Below, one piece after another: positions 1-8,242 of a stretch of DNA of 64,000 nucleotides. The stretch is from Oscillospiraceae bacterium. GTDB taxonomy: Bacteria > Bacillota > Clostridia > Saccharofermentanales > Saccharofermentanaceae. Under the pieces are notes generated by a model. It ran no database searches and was not told the origin of the DNA. It saw nothing but the letters and a program-made list of their open reading frames with translations. The position numbers and the translations under genes are program-made. Every line of letters begins with the position of its first letter. Positions within the stretch are counted from its first letter, which is position 1. The stretch spans positions 95,300-159,299 of the forward strand of contig CADAIP010000006.1 in the NCBI GenBank assembly GCA_902787975.1. Direction: 5' to 3'.

Positions 1-2
1 AT

Positions 3-623
3 ATCGCACTTATGGAAGCACAAAGACATCCGGAGAATTATTACGCATACATCGGTATGGCGCAGTGCGTTACCGACTCTGAAGAAAACGATACGATAAT
101 GTATCATTTCATGAAGGATGTTTTCGGGAAGAGGGGAGATACTAAAAATCTTAAGAAACTTGAAGATTCTGTCAAGCATCTTGACAGTGGTAATATTAAG
201 TGTAAGGATTGGTATGTATATGTTGCTCTTCTTCATGAAGCCGGCGGCGGAACGATATATAACCAAAGTGAATTTGAAGGTATCGTCTGGCCGATAATTA
301 CATGTAAGTGTTATACGGTAAAAGAGAAGATCAACTATGTTACTGCAATGAAGAAGTATCGCACGACTCCTCTTTCTGATGAGCTTGATGATTTCGATTA
401 CAGACAGAGCATTACAAGTTTTGATGTTCCGGTGTTCTTCATCAGTGGTGAATACGATTACAACTGTCCTTGGGAACTTGTGCGTGAATACTGCGATGTA
501 ATTGATGCACCGCAAAAAGGATTCTATAAAATCAGCGGAGCTGCACACAGTCCTTTGTGGGAGAATCCTGAAGAGACAGAGAAAGCATTAATTGAGATTA
601 AGGAGATGACTTTAAATGGCTGA
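3..623 (+). CDS. alpha/beta hydrolase, C-terminal part (runs off the left edge)
   Basis: The reading frame is open to the left edge and the first in-frame Met (base 12) is preceded by codons that continue the protein, so the gene starts outside the window. The visible 200 residues resemble the cap and C-terminal half of proline-iminopeptidase-like alpha/beta hydrolases: a helical cap, then the strand-loop FFISGEYDYNCP, whose Asp fits the catalytic acid, and GAAHSPLWENPEE, whose His fits the catalytic base. The nucleophile Ser would lie upstream, out of view. Substrate cannot be told; peptidase, esterase or lactonase are all possible. Its stop overlaps the start of the TetR gene by 8 bases, so the two are translationally coupled, and the regulator probably controls the hydrolase. 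Confidence 0.75.
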   Translation: MALMEAQRHPENYYAYIGMAQCVTDSEENDTIMYHFMKDVFGKRGDTKNLKKLEDSVKHLDSGNIKCKDWYVYVALLHEAGGGTIYNQSEFEGIVWPIITCKCYTVKEKINYVTAMKKYRTTPLSDELDDFDYRQSITSFDVPVFFISGEYDYNCPWELVREYCDVIDAPQKGFYKISGAAHSPLWENPEETEKALIEIKEMTLNG

Positions 624-1191
624 CAGTTACCATCACGGAAATCTGAGACAGGCATTGATCGATGCGGGAATCAAGATAATAAACGAGAGCGGTGAAGAGA
701 GCCTTTCTCTTCGTAAAGTTGCAGCGGAATGCAATGTATCTCATGCGGCGCCTTACGCTCATTTCAACAGCAAGGAAGAATTGATCGAAGCGATAAAGAG
801 CAGCGTTACTGATCAGTTTATGGAAGAGCTCGAAGCAGGTGTTGCAGAGTGCGCAACTGCTGAAGAAGCGATCCTTGCTATGGGCAGAACTTATCTTACT
901 TTCTTCAGCCGAAATCCTGATTATTTTGTGTTCCTTTTCGGTAAGCAGAATATCAATGCACATCTTCAGATGAATAAAGATTATAAAAACGATTATCCTC
1001 CGTTTGCTTTGCTTAAGCGGATGTACAGACTCTATCTGGAAGAGAAGGGTATTGAGAAGTCTTTTGAAGAACAGGAGATCGATCTCATTAAGATCTGGGC
1101 GATGGTTCACGGCATGGCTTCTATCGCATGCATGAAGGGCGTTAAGACCTCATTTAAATGGAACGACCCTGACGAGAGGTTGCTGGTATAA
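616..1191 (+). CDS. TetR/AcrR family transcriptional regulator
   Basis: A 191-residue protein with an N-terminal TetR helix-turn-helix (about residues 10-55: LRQALIDAGIKIINESG, then LSLRKVAAECNVSHAAPYAHF). The C-terminal ligand domain carries the helix segment AILAMGRTYLTFFSRNPDYFVFLFG, typical of the WHG-type TetR C-terminal domain. Such proteins repress a neighbouring gene until a small ligand binds. The start overlaps the upstream hydrolase stop, so the hydrolase and regulator form one transcription unit, which suggests autoregulation of both. The effector is unknown. Confidence 0.88.
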   Translation: MADSYHHGNLRQALIDAGIKIINESGEESLSLRKVAAECNVSHAAPYAHFNSKEELIEAIKSSVTDQFMEELEAGVAECATAEEAILAMGRTYLTFFSRNPDYFVFLFGKQNINAHLQMNKDYKNDYPPFALLKRMYRLYLEEKGIEKSFEEQEIDLIKIWAMVHGMASIACMKGVKTSFKWNDPDERLLV

Positions 1192-1207
1192 ACAGGAGGA
1201 AACTGTT

Positions 1208-1681
1208 ATGGGTCTTTTCGGATCGAAGAAAGGTAATGCTGGACATTTAAGTTCTTTCAGTTACAGTCCAGGTTACTGCGATATGACCGGCGAGAGCCAC
1301 AGCTGTGAACTCAAAAAGAACGATGCGGGTGAGTGGGTATTCATCTGCAGAGACCGCGATGTGCATTCAGATCCGTTTACTATCCTGACCTATTCTGTTT
1401 CATCCGGAAGTGCTTCCGAATTTGAAGAACACATTAAGAAGATAAATTTCATCTCGCTCTCGAAAAGACTTAAGAGCAGTGAATTCGTTACAGACTACAG
1501 CCCATGGCACTTCACTGTTGTTTTCGACTGTTCTGAAATAGGCGGCAGCAGTTACGATGATTACGGTATTTCACAGTACAGGGTTTATTCACCAATGGAC
1601 CAGAATCTGATGAAAGAAGTAAAGGAAAAATTTTATGCCCTTAAGGGTGAATTGATCTCCGAAACGACGGAAGATGACTGA
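1208..1681 (+). CDS. hypothetical cytosolic protein, 157 aa
   Basis: A good ribosome site (AGGAGG) lies 7-8 bases before the ATG, and the gene follows the TetR stop after 16 bases, so it probably belongs to the same operon. The protein has no signal peptide, no membrane segment and no motif I recognise. It begins MGLFGSKKG, a glycine/lysine-rich start, followed by mixed beta-rich sequence with aromatic pairs (DYSPWHFTVVFD). Possibly a small beta-sandwich protein. No function is assigned. Confidence 0.7.
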   Translation: MGLFGSKKGNAGHLSSFSYSPGYCDMTGESHSCELKKNDAGEWVFICRDRDVHSDPFTILTYSVSSGSASEFEEHIKKINFISLSKRLKSSEFVTDYSPWHFTVVFDCSEIGGSSYDDYGISQYRVYSPMDQNLMKEVKEKFYALKGELISETTEDD

Positions 1682-1692
1682 TAATTTATACT

Positions 1693-1726
1693 TGTTAGGC
1701 TGTCTGTTGTTTAGCCAACATTTTCG
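1693..1726 (+). terminator. possible Rho-independent terminator
   Basis: TGTTAGGCT pairs with AGCCAACA around an 11-base loop (one bulged A), followed directly by TTTT. It lies 12 bases after the stop of the preceding gene, where the hydrolase-TetR operon would end. The stem is short and the T run weak. Confidence 0.4.
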
Positions 1727-1829
1727 CATGTAATTGTTTATTGGATTGTCCTGATCTGCCTGTAATAATGAAGCCGGAAGTAGAAATAAAAATACTTAAG
1801 GTTTCATAAATGGAAAGAAGGGCAAGAAA

Positions 1830-2552
1830 ATGAAAAACATAACAAGTAAGCTAATAGCACTCGGACTTACCGGTGCACTCGCGGTAGTAAGCTTTACCGC
1901 ATGCAGCAAGGCAAAGGAAACAACAGCTGAAACAACATCAGATACGGTAGTTGAGAAAATGAGCGGAAACAAAAGAGTAGGCGGATGGTCCGTTCCTCAG
2001 GATACAAAGATCACAGAAGAGGAGCTTAAGATCTTCAACAAGGCGATCGAAGGACTTACAGGTGTCGGATATGAACCTGTAGCTTATCTCGGATCCCAGG
2101 TGGTCGCAGGAACAAATCACTGCTTCCTTTGCAAATCCACAGTTATCTATCCCGGAGCAACGAACCGATACACACTCGTATATATCTACGAGAAGCTTGA
2201 CGGAACAGAAGAGATCCTGAAATTCGAAGATGTTACTCTTCCCGGAACTGCAGATGCAGATGGCGCACCTATTGCAGGCGGATGGAACTATGCAGAAGAT
2301 CCGTCAGTAGATGACAACATTAAGGCGGTTGTTGATAAAGCAACTGAAAAACTATTAGGTGCAGAATACGAACCGGTAGCATATATCGGATCACAGGTCG
2401 TTGCAGGAATTAACCATGCACTGCTCTGCAGGATAACAGCGGTAACTCCTGATGCTGAGAGCGGATACGCACTCGTATACATTTACGAGGATCTGAACGG
2501 CGGAGTTGAGGTGCTGGAGATCAACGAGATTACACTTTCGATCGACGCATAA
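1830..2552 (+). CDS. lipoprotein with two tandem cystatin-like domains
   Basis: A lipoprotein signal peptide (MKNITSKLIALGLTGALAVV then SFTAC, lipid Cys at residue 25) is followed by a short Thr/Glu linker and two copies of an about 88-residue domain (residues 51-138 and 150-238). Both copies start GGW, contain an alpha-helix, then YEPVAY(L/I)GSQVVAG(T/I)NH, and end in a TLVYIYE/ALVYIYE strand. QVVAG is the cystatin QxVxG inhibitory hairpin; the context SQVVAGTN is what animal stefins have, and the GG near the domain start matches the conserved cystatin glycine. Cystatins are tight inhibitors of papain-type cysteine proteases. I infer a surface-anchored, two-headed protease inhibitor. The fold call rests on motif and layout, not on a search. 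Confidence 0.8.
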   Translation: MKNITSKLIALGLTGALAVVSFTACSKAKETTAETTSDTVVEKMSGNKRVGGWSVPQDTKITEEELKIFNKAIEGLTGVGYEPVAYLGSQVVAGTNHCFLCKSTVIYPGATNRYTLVYIYEKLDGTEEILKFEDVTLPGTADADGAPIAGGWNYAEDPSVDDNIKAVVDKATEKLLGAEYEPVAYIGSQVVAGINHALLCRITAVTPDAESGYALVYIYEDLNGGVEVLEINEITLSIDA

Positions 2553-2674
2553 TAAATATACGGAAGAAATCTAACAAATTCCCTCTGTTTTGTGGTAAAA
2601 TTTCTTTAACAATTTGGAAGGCTATTTGCTTTTCCTGTTAGAGAGATCGGGTAATCACAACAGGGGGAATCATT

Positions 2675-3184
2675 ATGAAGAGATTATTGGCACTGGTACT
2701 TGTAGGCGCAATGTCACTGGCATTGTTCGGATGCGGCAAGAAAGATTCCGGAAGCGGTAAAAACCGTGATGAAGATGATAAGCCTAAGGCTACGACTGAA
2801 GAGGTAGAAGACGACGAATACGGAGATGATTCCGGAATCGGTTTCTCACAGAAAGGCGAGAAAACCGCATTTTCAGTGAGTGCTGATATCGAGCTGACAC
2901 AGGGTGCTTGGATGGGCTTTATTCCCGGTACAAAGGGATACAAGGATGAAGAGGAAGCAGATGAATACGATGTCCTCTACACATATATCGAAAACCCTGA
3001 GAAGAAGGATTCCGAAGATTATATCTTCCAGTTTGATAATGATTCAATAAATGCTTTGGATGACGGAGATTACATCATTGTCCTTTGTGATGACGATGAC
3101 AACGGAAAAGTCATTCTTTATATCCCTGCAGTTATCAAGGGTTCAAAGGTAACCTGCGATTTCGATAAGATCGTTATCAACTGA
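2675..3184 (+). CDS. small acidic lipoprotein of unknown function
   Basis: A 169-residue protein with a clear lipoprotein signal (MKRLLALVLVGAMSLALFGC, lipid Cys at residue 20) followed by a highly charged linker rich in Lys, Asp and Glu. The C-terminal half (about residues 65-169) is predicted beta-rich: FSVSADIELTQGAWMGFIPG, then repeated short strands ending CDFDKIVIN. GGGGGA precedes the ATG at good spacing. The fold looks like a small extracellular beta-sandwich. No known function. It is followed closely by an acetyltransferase gene. Confidence 0.72.
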   Translation: MKRLLALVLVGAMSLALFGCGKKDSGSGKNRDEDDKPKATTEEVEDDEYGDDSGIGFSQKGEKTAFSVSADIELTQGAWMGFIPGTKGYKDEEEADEYDVLYTYIENPEKKDSEDYIFQFDNDSINALDDGDYIIVLCDDDDNGKVILYIPAVIKGSKVTCDFDKIVIN

Positions 3185-3199
3185 TAAGGCACGAATCTT

Positions 3200-3646
3200 A
3201 TGACTGTTCTCAAAGCTGAACAAAAAGATCTTCAGGAGATCCTGGAGCTTCAATACCTCGCTTATCAAAGCGAGGCAGCTTTGTTTGGCAATAAAGATAT
3301 TCCGCCGTTGAAGGAAACGATCGAAGAACTGACTGAAGAATTCAATAAGGGCACGATCCTGAAACTGGTAGAAGACGGTAAAATCATCGGTTCTGTCAGG
3401 GCATATGCGAAGAACGGAACTGCATATATAGGAAAGCTTATGGTCCATCCTGATCACAGATGCAAAGGCTATGGAACGCTGCTCTTAAATGAGATCGAGA
3501 AATGTTTTCCTGACTGCAGGTTTGAATTATTTACGAGTACGAGAAGTGAAGACAATATCCGTCTTTACAAAAAACTCGGTTACATGATCTTCGACACCAA
3601 GAAGATAACCGACGAACTGGTTTTCGTATATCTGGAAAAACAATAA
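3200..3646 (+). CDS. GNAT family N-acetyltransferase
   Basis: A 148-residue single-domain GNAT protein. The acetyl-CoA binding motif is visible at about residues 78-95: KLMVHPDHRCKGYGTLLLNEIE (the R/Q-x-x-G-x-G/A loop is RCKGYG). The end RSEDNIRLYKKLGYMIFDTK is the usual C-terminal GNAT motif B. It transfers an acetyl group from acetyl-CoA to an amine on a small molecule or protein; the acceptor is unknown. It starts 15 bases after the lipoprotein stop and converges with the minus-strand gene ending only 3 bases beyond its stop. Confidence 0.85.
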   Translation: MTVLKAEQKDLQEILELQYLAYQSEAALFGNKDIPPLKETIEELTEEFNKGTILKLVEDGKIIGSVRAYAKNGTAYIGKLMVHPDHRCKGYGTLLLNEIEKCFPDCRFELFTSTRSEDNIRLYKKLGYMIFDTKKITDELVFVYLEKQ

Positions 3647-3649
3647 AGA

Positions 3650-4078
3650 TCAGTCAACTCTTTTATAGATAGTTCCGTCGTAGGCGAAAAGGACATAGAT
3701 GTATTCGTCTGTGCCTTTTATTTCCCATACAAACTTGGGATCTGTTTTATAGTCGTTCTGATCTATGTAGACTACGCTGCCGAGATAATGTCCTTTGTCG
3801 GAGGCGGAGTAGTCATTGTCATAGTTTTCCGCATATGTGACACCGTCAATGACTATTTCATCAGATTCATGTCCGTTGTATGTGCCGATGACATGGTTGA
3901 TGTCATAACTGAATTTGATGACGGCTCCGATGATTATGCATGCGATAGAGACGGCAACATATATGGCTGCCTGTCTTCTTTTGCCGCCTGCCTTTATGCC
4001 TTTTACAAAAAAGATGATTGCAGGGACGATTATTCCTGCCGCCAGATGCATTAAAAACATGAGCGTGAAGCCGAACAT
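3650..4078 (-). CDS. small membrane protein, hypothetical
   Basis: A 142-residue protein with two membrane helices near the N-terminus (about residues 3-25, MFLMHLAAGIIVPAIIFFV, and 36-55, AAIYVAVSIACIIIGAVI), followed by an about 85-residue extracellular or cytosolic beta-rich tail (ESDEIVIDGVTYAENYDND to the C-terminus). AAAGGAA lies at a normal distance before the ATG. No family recognised. The next minus-strand gene upstream, separated by 11 bases, is also a small membrane protein, so the two are probably co-transcribed. Confidence 0.65.
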   Translation of the reverse strand: MFGFTLMFLMHLAAGIIVPAIIFFVKGIKAGGKRRQAAIYVAVSIACIIIGAVIKFSYDINHVIGTYNGHESDEIVIDGVTYAENYDNDYSASDKGHYLGSVVYIDQNDYKTDPKFVWEIKGTDEYIYVLFAYDGTIYKRVD

Positions 4079-4089
4079 GTGAATTCCTT

Positions 4090-4410
4090 TCAGATCTTCT
4101 CGAAGATTTTATTCTCGTCCTTTATGGACTCATGAAAATCTTCGATCATACGGAGATGTTTTTCTTTCTTTTTACGTGCGACAAATATGCCGATGATAAG
4201 ATCGAGAGCCGTTATGACCAGGGGAGACCTGCGGAAACAGTCGATCCAAAAGTTGGCCGTTGTAACATCCATTTCTCCTCTGGCAACAAGCATGTAAAAA
4301 TATATATTGGCCCATACATATACGATGCACAACAATACAAACAGGATAGGAGCAGCAATAACAAACGGCCTATAAAATCTGTAAAATGAAACTTTAGATT
4401 GTTTGTTCAT
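4090..4410 (-). CDS. small membrane protein, hypothetical (106 aa)
   Basis: The open frame continues further 5', but the ATG at 4408-4410 (MNKQSKVSFYRFYRPF) has a strong AGGAGG site 8 bases upstream and gives a sensible protein, so I chose it. Two membrane segments are visible (about residues 14-36 and 58-76), followed by a charged C-terminal tail (ARKKKEKHLRMIEDFHESIK). Function unknown. It sits between a lipoprotein gene and another small membrane gene on the same strand. Confidence 0.65.
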   Translation of the reverse strand: MNKQSKVSFYRFYRPFVIAAPILFVLLCIVYVWANIYFYMLVARGEMDVTTANFWIDCFRRSPLVITALDLIIGIFVARKKKEKHLRMIEDFHESIKDENKIFEKI

Positions 4411-4441
4411 TGATTTCTGCCTCCTTTTGTATTTGTTCGGT

Positions 4442-5242
4442 TTAGATGTCTTCGTAAAGAATGTATCCGCCGTTTCCGTCTTCTCTGATCTCAAGGTCAG
4501 AAAGCGATGCGCCGAGCATCATTTCACGTGTGTATTCGCCGTCGATCTCGTGAACTTTGCCGTCGGTGTCAATGACGCTGAAGGTGAGTGTAAGTTCGAA
4601 TGTGTCTCCTGTTGCGACCTGATTGCCGATCATCTGTTCGGTGAATTCGAAGTAAAGCAGCTCGCCCTTTTTGAATGCTGATTTATCTGCATTTTCCACA
4701 CCGCCGGTTCTCTCTGATTCTCCGTTGATCGCAAGATCATAGCAGACGCTCATAACGTTCTCCGCGTTACAGACAACATCGATATTTACTGCGGACATCT
4801 CGTAATGAATTCCCGAAGAACCCCATGATTCAAAACTGCCTGACCTGATGTAGGAGGGAGTATAGATATCCTTGTTCTTCGTGTCGGTTGCCCTTAAGAA
4901 TTCAGGCTGGTCCATGATGCCGCCGACGTGCTTGATCATGAGGTAGTTATCGAGAGGATCTTCATTAAGTGAATAGATGCGTGTGTTCTTGTCGTCGTCC
5001 ATGTAACCGACGCATTCTCTGATGGAGTCATCAGACATCTTATCGTTCAGTTTTCCGAAGTAGGAATATGTCCTTCCCTGATAATTGAACAATGTCTCTC
5101 CCTGGTCTTTGTCGTAGGAACTTTCGATCGATGTCGCATTTGGAGGGAGCTCCAGGCTGCCGTTATCCCTGTTAAACATTGAACAGCCTGAAAGCAGTAC
5201 CGCTCCGCACAAACTCACTATCAAAACCTTATTCCATTTCAT
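4442..5242 (-). CDS. lipoprotein of unknown function
   Basis: The best start is the ATG at 5240-5242, giving MKWNKVLIVSLCGAVLLSGC, a complete lipoprotein signal with lipid Cys at residue 20; the longer frame would put an extra, unlikely stretch before the signal. The 266-residue protein has a mature part with a fairly conserved beta-rich look (GETLFNYQGRTYSYFGKLN; EYTREMMLGASLSDLEI) but no motif I can name. A C-terminal region around TGDTFELTLTFSVIDTDGKV may be an immunoglobulin-like or C2-like sandwich. Probably exported and membrane anchored. First gene of a minus-strand group of three. Confidence 0.7.
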   Translation of the reverse strand: MKWNKVLIVSLCGAVLLSGCSMFNRDNGSLELPPNATSIESSYDKDQGETLFNYQGRTYSYFGKLNDKMSDDSIRECVGYMDDDKNTRIYSLNEDPLDNYLMIKHVGGIMDQPEFLRATDTKNKDIYTPSYIRSGSFESWGSSGIHYEMSAVNIDVVCNAENVMSVCYDLAINGESERTGGVENADKSAFKKGELLYFEFTEQMIGNQVATGDTFELTLTFSVIDTDGKVHEIDGEYTREMMLGASLSDLEIREDGNGGYILYEDI

Positions 5243-5495
5243 TTTTCTATTCCCCGCTAATCCCTTTGCACTTGTTATGCTGAGGTAATGATACACCTCG
5301 AAAACTCGTTTTGCAACATAAATTTATCGCAAAACAATAATTATTTGTTGTTTGACTTGACAAAAGAACTTTGCTGCTTCCGGGATGTAAGGATTAATTT
5401 ATACACGCACGGGAACAAAAAAGACTCATTTTCTACAATGCTTATTCATAAGTTACGTTTATAATCGTCTTATAAGGAATAAGGAGGCTGTAATT

Positions 5496-6668
5496 ATGCA
5501 ACAGCGAAAAGGTATCTCCATTTTAGGTTACGGATGTATGAGGTTTACAAAGAGCGGCGCTAGCATCGACTTTGATAAGGCTGAGAAGGAATTCATGCGT
5601 GCGTTCGAACTCGGAGTCAATTATTACGATACCGCATATATCTATCCGGGAAGTGAAGAACTCGTCGGCCGCATAATCGAGAAGAACGGCATCCGCGACA
5701 AGATCAATCTCGCTACCAAGCTCCCGCAGTATCTCATCAACAACCGCGCAGGTCTGGATAAATATTTCAATGAGGAATTAAAGCGCCTCAGGACCGATTA
5801 TGTCGATTACTACCTGATGCACCATATGACTGATTTCCAGCAGTGGGAAAAGCTTCAGGCACTGGGCATTGAGGAGTGGATCGCTGAGAAAAAGAAGAGC
5901 GGCCAGATCAGAAACGTCGGCTTCTCTTTTCACGGCGACACGGCAACATTCAAGAAGATCCTGAACGCATATGACTGGGACAGCTGTCTTGTCCAGTATA
6001 ACTATTTCGATGAGCACACACAGGCCGGCCGTGCAGGTATTCAGGCTGCTGCTGAGAAGGGCGTCAAGGTGTTCATCATGGAGCCTTTGCGCGGAGGTAA
6101 ACTTGTTGACCTTCTTCCTGAAAAAGCCAAGAAAGAGATTGCCAACGAGCGTCACGGAAGAACACCTGCCGAGTGGGCCTTCAGATGGCTCTGGGACCAG
6201 CCCGAGATCACATGTGTTTTGTCCGGCATGAACTCCATTGCAATGGTCGAAGAGAACTGCCGCATCGCATCTGAAGCCAAAGCCGGAGATTACGGTCCTG
6301 AAGAAAAAGAATTCATCGAGAAGATCAAGTCTTACATTATCGAGAGCACGAAGGTAAACTGCACCGGCTGCAGATACTGCATGCCTTGTCCCAAGGGTGT
6401 CGACATCCCTACGATCTTCTCGTGCTATAACCACATGTATTCCGAGAGCAAGAGCTCCGGCCGTCTCGAGTATTTCCAGACGATAGGCCTTCGAATGACA
6501 CCCGCCGATGCCTCGCTCTGCGTTAAGTGCGGCAAGTGTGAGAAGCATTGCCCCCAGAACATCCCGATCAGGGAAAAGCTCGTGGAAGCAGACAAGCATC
6601 TCCGCCCCTGGTGGCAGAAGATCTACCTCAAGGCTGCTCGCCGTGTCATGGTCGGAAAGAAAAAATAA
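5496..6668 (+). CDS. aldo/keto reductase with two C-terminal [4Fe-4S] clusters
   Basis: A 390-residue protein: an aldo/keto reductase barrel (about residues 1-275) with the usual catalytic landmarks YDTAYIYPGSE (Asp and Tyr), ATKLP (Lys) and YLMHHM (His). It is joined to a C-terminal ferredoxin-like region with two cysteine motifs, CTGCRYCMPCP (CX2CX2CX2CP) and CVKCGKCEKHCPQ (CX2CX2CX3CP). Such proteins are common in Clostridia and are thought to couple NAD(P)H or ferredoxin electrons to reduction of carbonyl compounds. AGGAGG lies 8 bases before the ATG. It sits 220 bases before the hydrogenase-maturation genes in the same direction; a shared role in electron disposal is plausible but unproven. 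Confidence 0.9.
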   Translation: MQQRKGISILGYGCMRFTKSGASIDFDKAEKEFMRAFELGVNYYDTAYIYPGSEELVGRIIEKNGIRDKINLATKLPQYLINNRAGLDKYFNEELKRLRTDYVDYYLMHHMTDFQQWEKLQALGIEEWIAEKKKSGQIRNVGFSFHGDTATFKKILNAYDWDSCLVQYNYFDEHTQAGRAGIQAAAEKGVKVFIMEPLRGGKLVDLLPEKAKKEIANERHGRTPAEWAFRWLWDQPEITCVLSGMNSIAMVEENCRIASEAKAGDYGPEEKEFIEKIKSYIIESTKVNCTGCRYCMPCPKGVDIPTIFSCYNHMYSESKSSGRLEYFQTIGLRMTPADASLCVKCGKCEKHCPQNIPIREKLVEADKHLRPWWQKIYLKAARRVMVGKKK

Positions 6669-6887
6669 GATAATCACCCGTGCTGATTAAATTCAAATTA
6701 ACCATTGAAACGTGACATCTTTTCATAAGCTCGCGCGGGCACATTGCTTTTGTATCTGCAAGGTGTTACTTTATGCTCAATAGTTCTGAATGCGGAAGGT
6801 ATTTCCTGACGCGGAAGGCTTTAAGTAAATTTTCATACTTAATTGCTTCAGAACCTTGTTTGCGTTAGAGGCGCAAAAGGAGGTCAA

Positions 6888-7145
6888 ATGGAGACGAGAG
6901 TTGCAATTATCGGCATCATTGTCGAGAATCCCGATTCAGTGTCACAGATCAACGACATCCTACACGAAGTGAGGGATTATGTCGTCGGCAGAATGGGTAT
7001 TCCTTATCGTGAAAGGAATATCTCCATTATCAGCGTCGTCGTCGATGCGCCGGAGAGCCTGATAAGTTCAGTGTCTGGCAAGATCGGCATGCTCGAAGGC
7101 GTCTCGGCCAAGATCACTTATTCGAGACTGACCAATGGCATCTGA
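6888..7145 (+). CDS. TM1266-family iron-only hydrogenase system regulator
   Basis: The start ATG at 6888 has a perfect AAGGAGG seven bases upstream; a longer frame upstream lacks one. The 85-residue product, ETRVAIIGIIVENPDSVSQI then a ferredoxin-fold/ACT-like pattern ending LEGVSAKITYSRL, matches the small NikR-C/ACT-like family typified by T. maritima TM1266, found beside [FeFe]-hydrogenase genes. A regulatory or accessory role is assumed from context; the molecular job is not established. Its stop lies inside the hydE start region (11-base overlap), so translation is coupled. Confidence 0.85.
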   Translation: METRVAIIGIIVENPDSVSQINDILHEVRDYVVGRMGIPYRERNISIISVVVDAPESLISSVSGKIGMLEGVSAKITYSRLTNGI

Positions 7146-8199
7146 TGTTCAGAGCGTATTAGAAAAGCTCGTTTCAGGCGGAGATATCTCACGCGAAGAG
7201 ATCATCTTACTTCTCGAAAACCGTAACGGAGAAATACAGTCTTATCTGGCTCAAAAAGCTTCCGCGGTTGCAAGAGAAAACTATGGCAACAAGGTCTTTG
7301 TAAGAGGTCTTATCGAGTTCACCAATTACTGCAAAAACGATTGTTATTACTGCGGCATAAGATGCAGCAATAAGAATGCATCCAGATACAGGCTTACCCG
7401 TGAAGAGATACTTGAATGTGCTTCTCATGGATACGATCTGGGTTTCAGGACGATAGTCATGCAGGGCGGTGAAGATCAGTTTTACAAAGACGATCTCATA
7501 GCGGATATCGTAAAGTCAATTAAGAGTGAACATCCTGACTGCGCAGTCACATTGTCTATCGGCGAGAAGAGTTTTGAATCCTACAAAAAGTTTTTCGATG
7601 CCGGCGCGGACAGATACCTGTTAAGACATGAGACAGCAGATGCTGAACACTATGCAAAACTTCATCCGTCTAATCTTTCTTCAGAGAACAGAAAGCAGTG
7701 CCTTTTTAACCTCAAGAAGATCGGATTCCAGACAGGTGCGGGATTCATGGTCGGATCACCTTATCAGACTAATGAGAACATCGCTGACGATCTTTTATTC
7801 CTGAAAAAACTCGATCCCGAGATGATTGGTATCGGCCCGTTCATTCCACATAAGGAGACGCCTTTTGCGGACATGACGGCAGGTTCGCTCGAACTCACGC
7901 TTTATCTGCTGAGCATTATCAGACTGATGCTTCCGACGGTCCTTCTGCCGGCAACGACGGCGCTCGGCACGATCGATCCCAGAGGAAGAGAACTTGGAAT
8001 ACTTGCAGGAGCAAACGTAGTAATGCCGAATCTGTCGCCTGTAAGCGTTAGGAAGAAATACGATCTTTATGACAACAAAATATGCACAGGTGAAGAAGCT
8101 GCCGAATGCATGAACTGTCTTAAGAGAAGAATCGAAAGTATCGGCTACGAGATCGTCACCGACAGAGGCGACAACGTCAGATATATTAAAGAACATTAA
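7135..8199 (+). CDS. hydE: [FeFe]-hydrogenase maturation radical SAM protein HydE
   Basis: A 354-residue radical-SAM enzyme of normal length. The SAM cluster motif is CKNDCYYC (residues 66-73, CX3CX2C). A second cluster motif CTGEEAAECMNC (CX7CX2C) is present near the C-terminus, as in the Thermotoga enzyme, although not all HydE proteins have it. HydE acts with HydG and HydF to build the 2Fe subcluster of the H-cluster, supplying the dithiomethylamine bridge precursor. It overlaps the TM1266-like gene and precedes hydG by 43 bases. The hydrogenase itself is not in the window. Confidence 0.95.
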   Translation: MASDVQSVLEKLVSGGDISREEIILLLENRNGEIQSYLAQKASAVARENYGNKVFVRGLIEFTNYCKNDCYYCGIRCSNKNASRYRLTREEILECASHGYDLGFRTIVMQGGEDQFYKDDLIADIVKSIKSEHPDCAVTLSIGEKSFESYKKFFDAGADRYLLRHETADAEHYAKLHPSNLSSENRKQCLFNLKKIGFQTGAGFMVGSPYQTNENIADDLLFLKKLDPEMIGIGPFIPHKETPFADMTAGSLELTLYLLSIIRLMLPTVLLPATTALGTIDPRGRELGILAGANVVMPNLSPVSVRKKYDLYDNKICTGEEAAECMNCLKRRIESIGYEIVTDRGDNVRYIKEH

Positions 8200-8242
8200 G
8201 CTTCAACATCACATCGATTTATTTAAGAAAGAGGTATGGAAT

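Noticed and set aside
5778..6677. 299-codon minus-strand open frame
   Set aside because: Lies wholly opposite the aldo/keto reductase, which has clear motifs and a ribosome site; a shadow frame.
6669..6887. riboswitch before the hydrogenase-maturation operon
   Set aside because: Some short inverted words occur (GGAAGG/TTTCC), but no known riboswitch consensus could be recognised.
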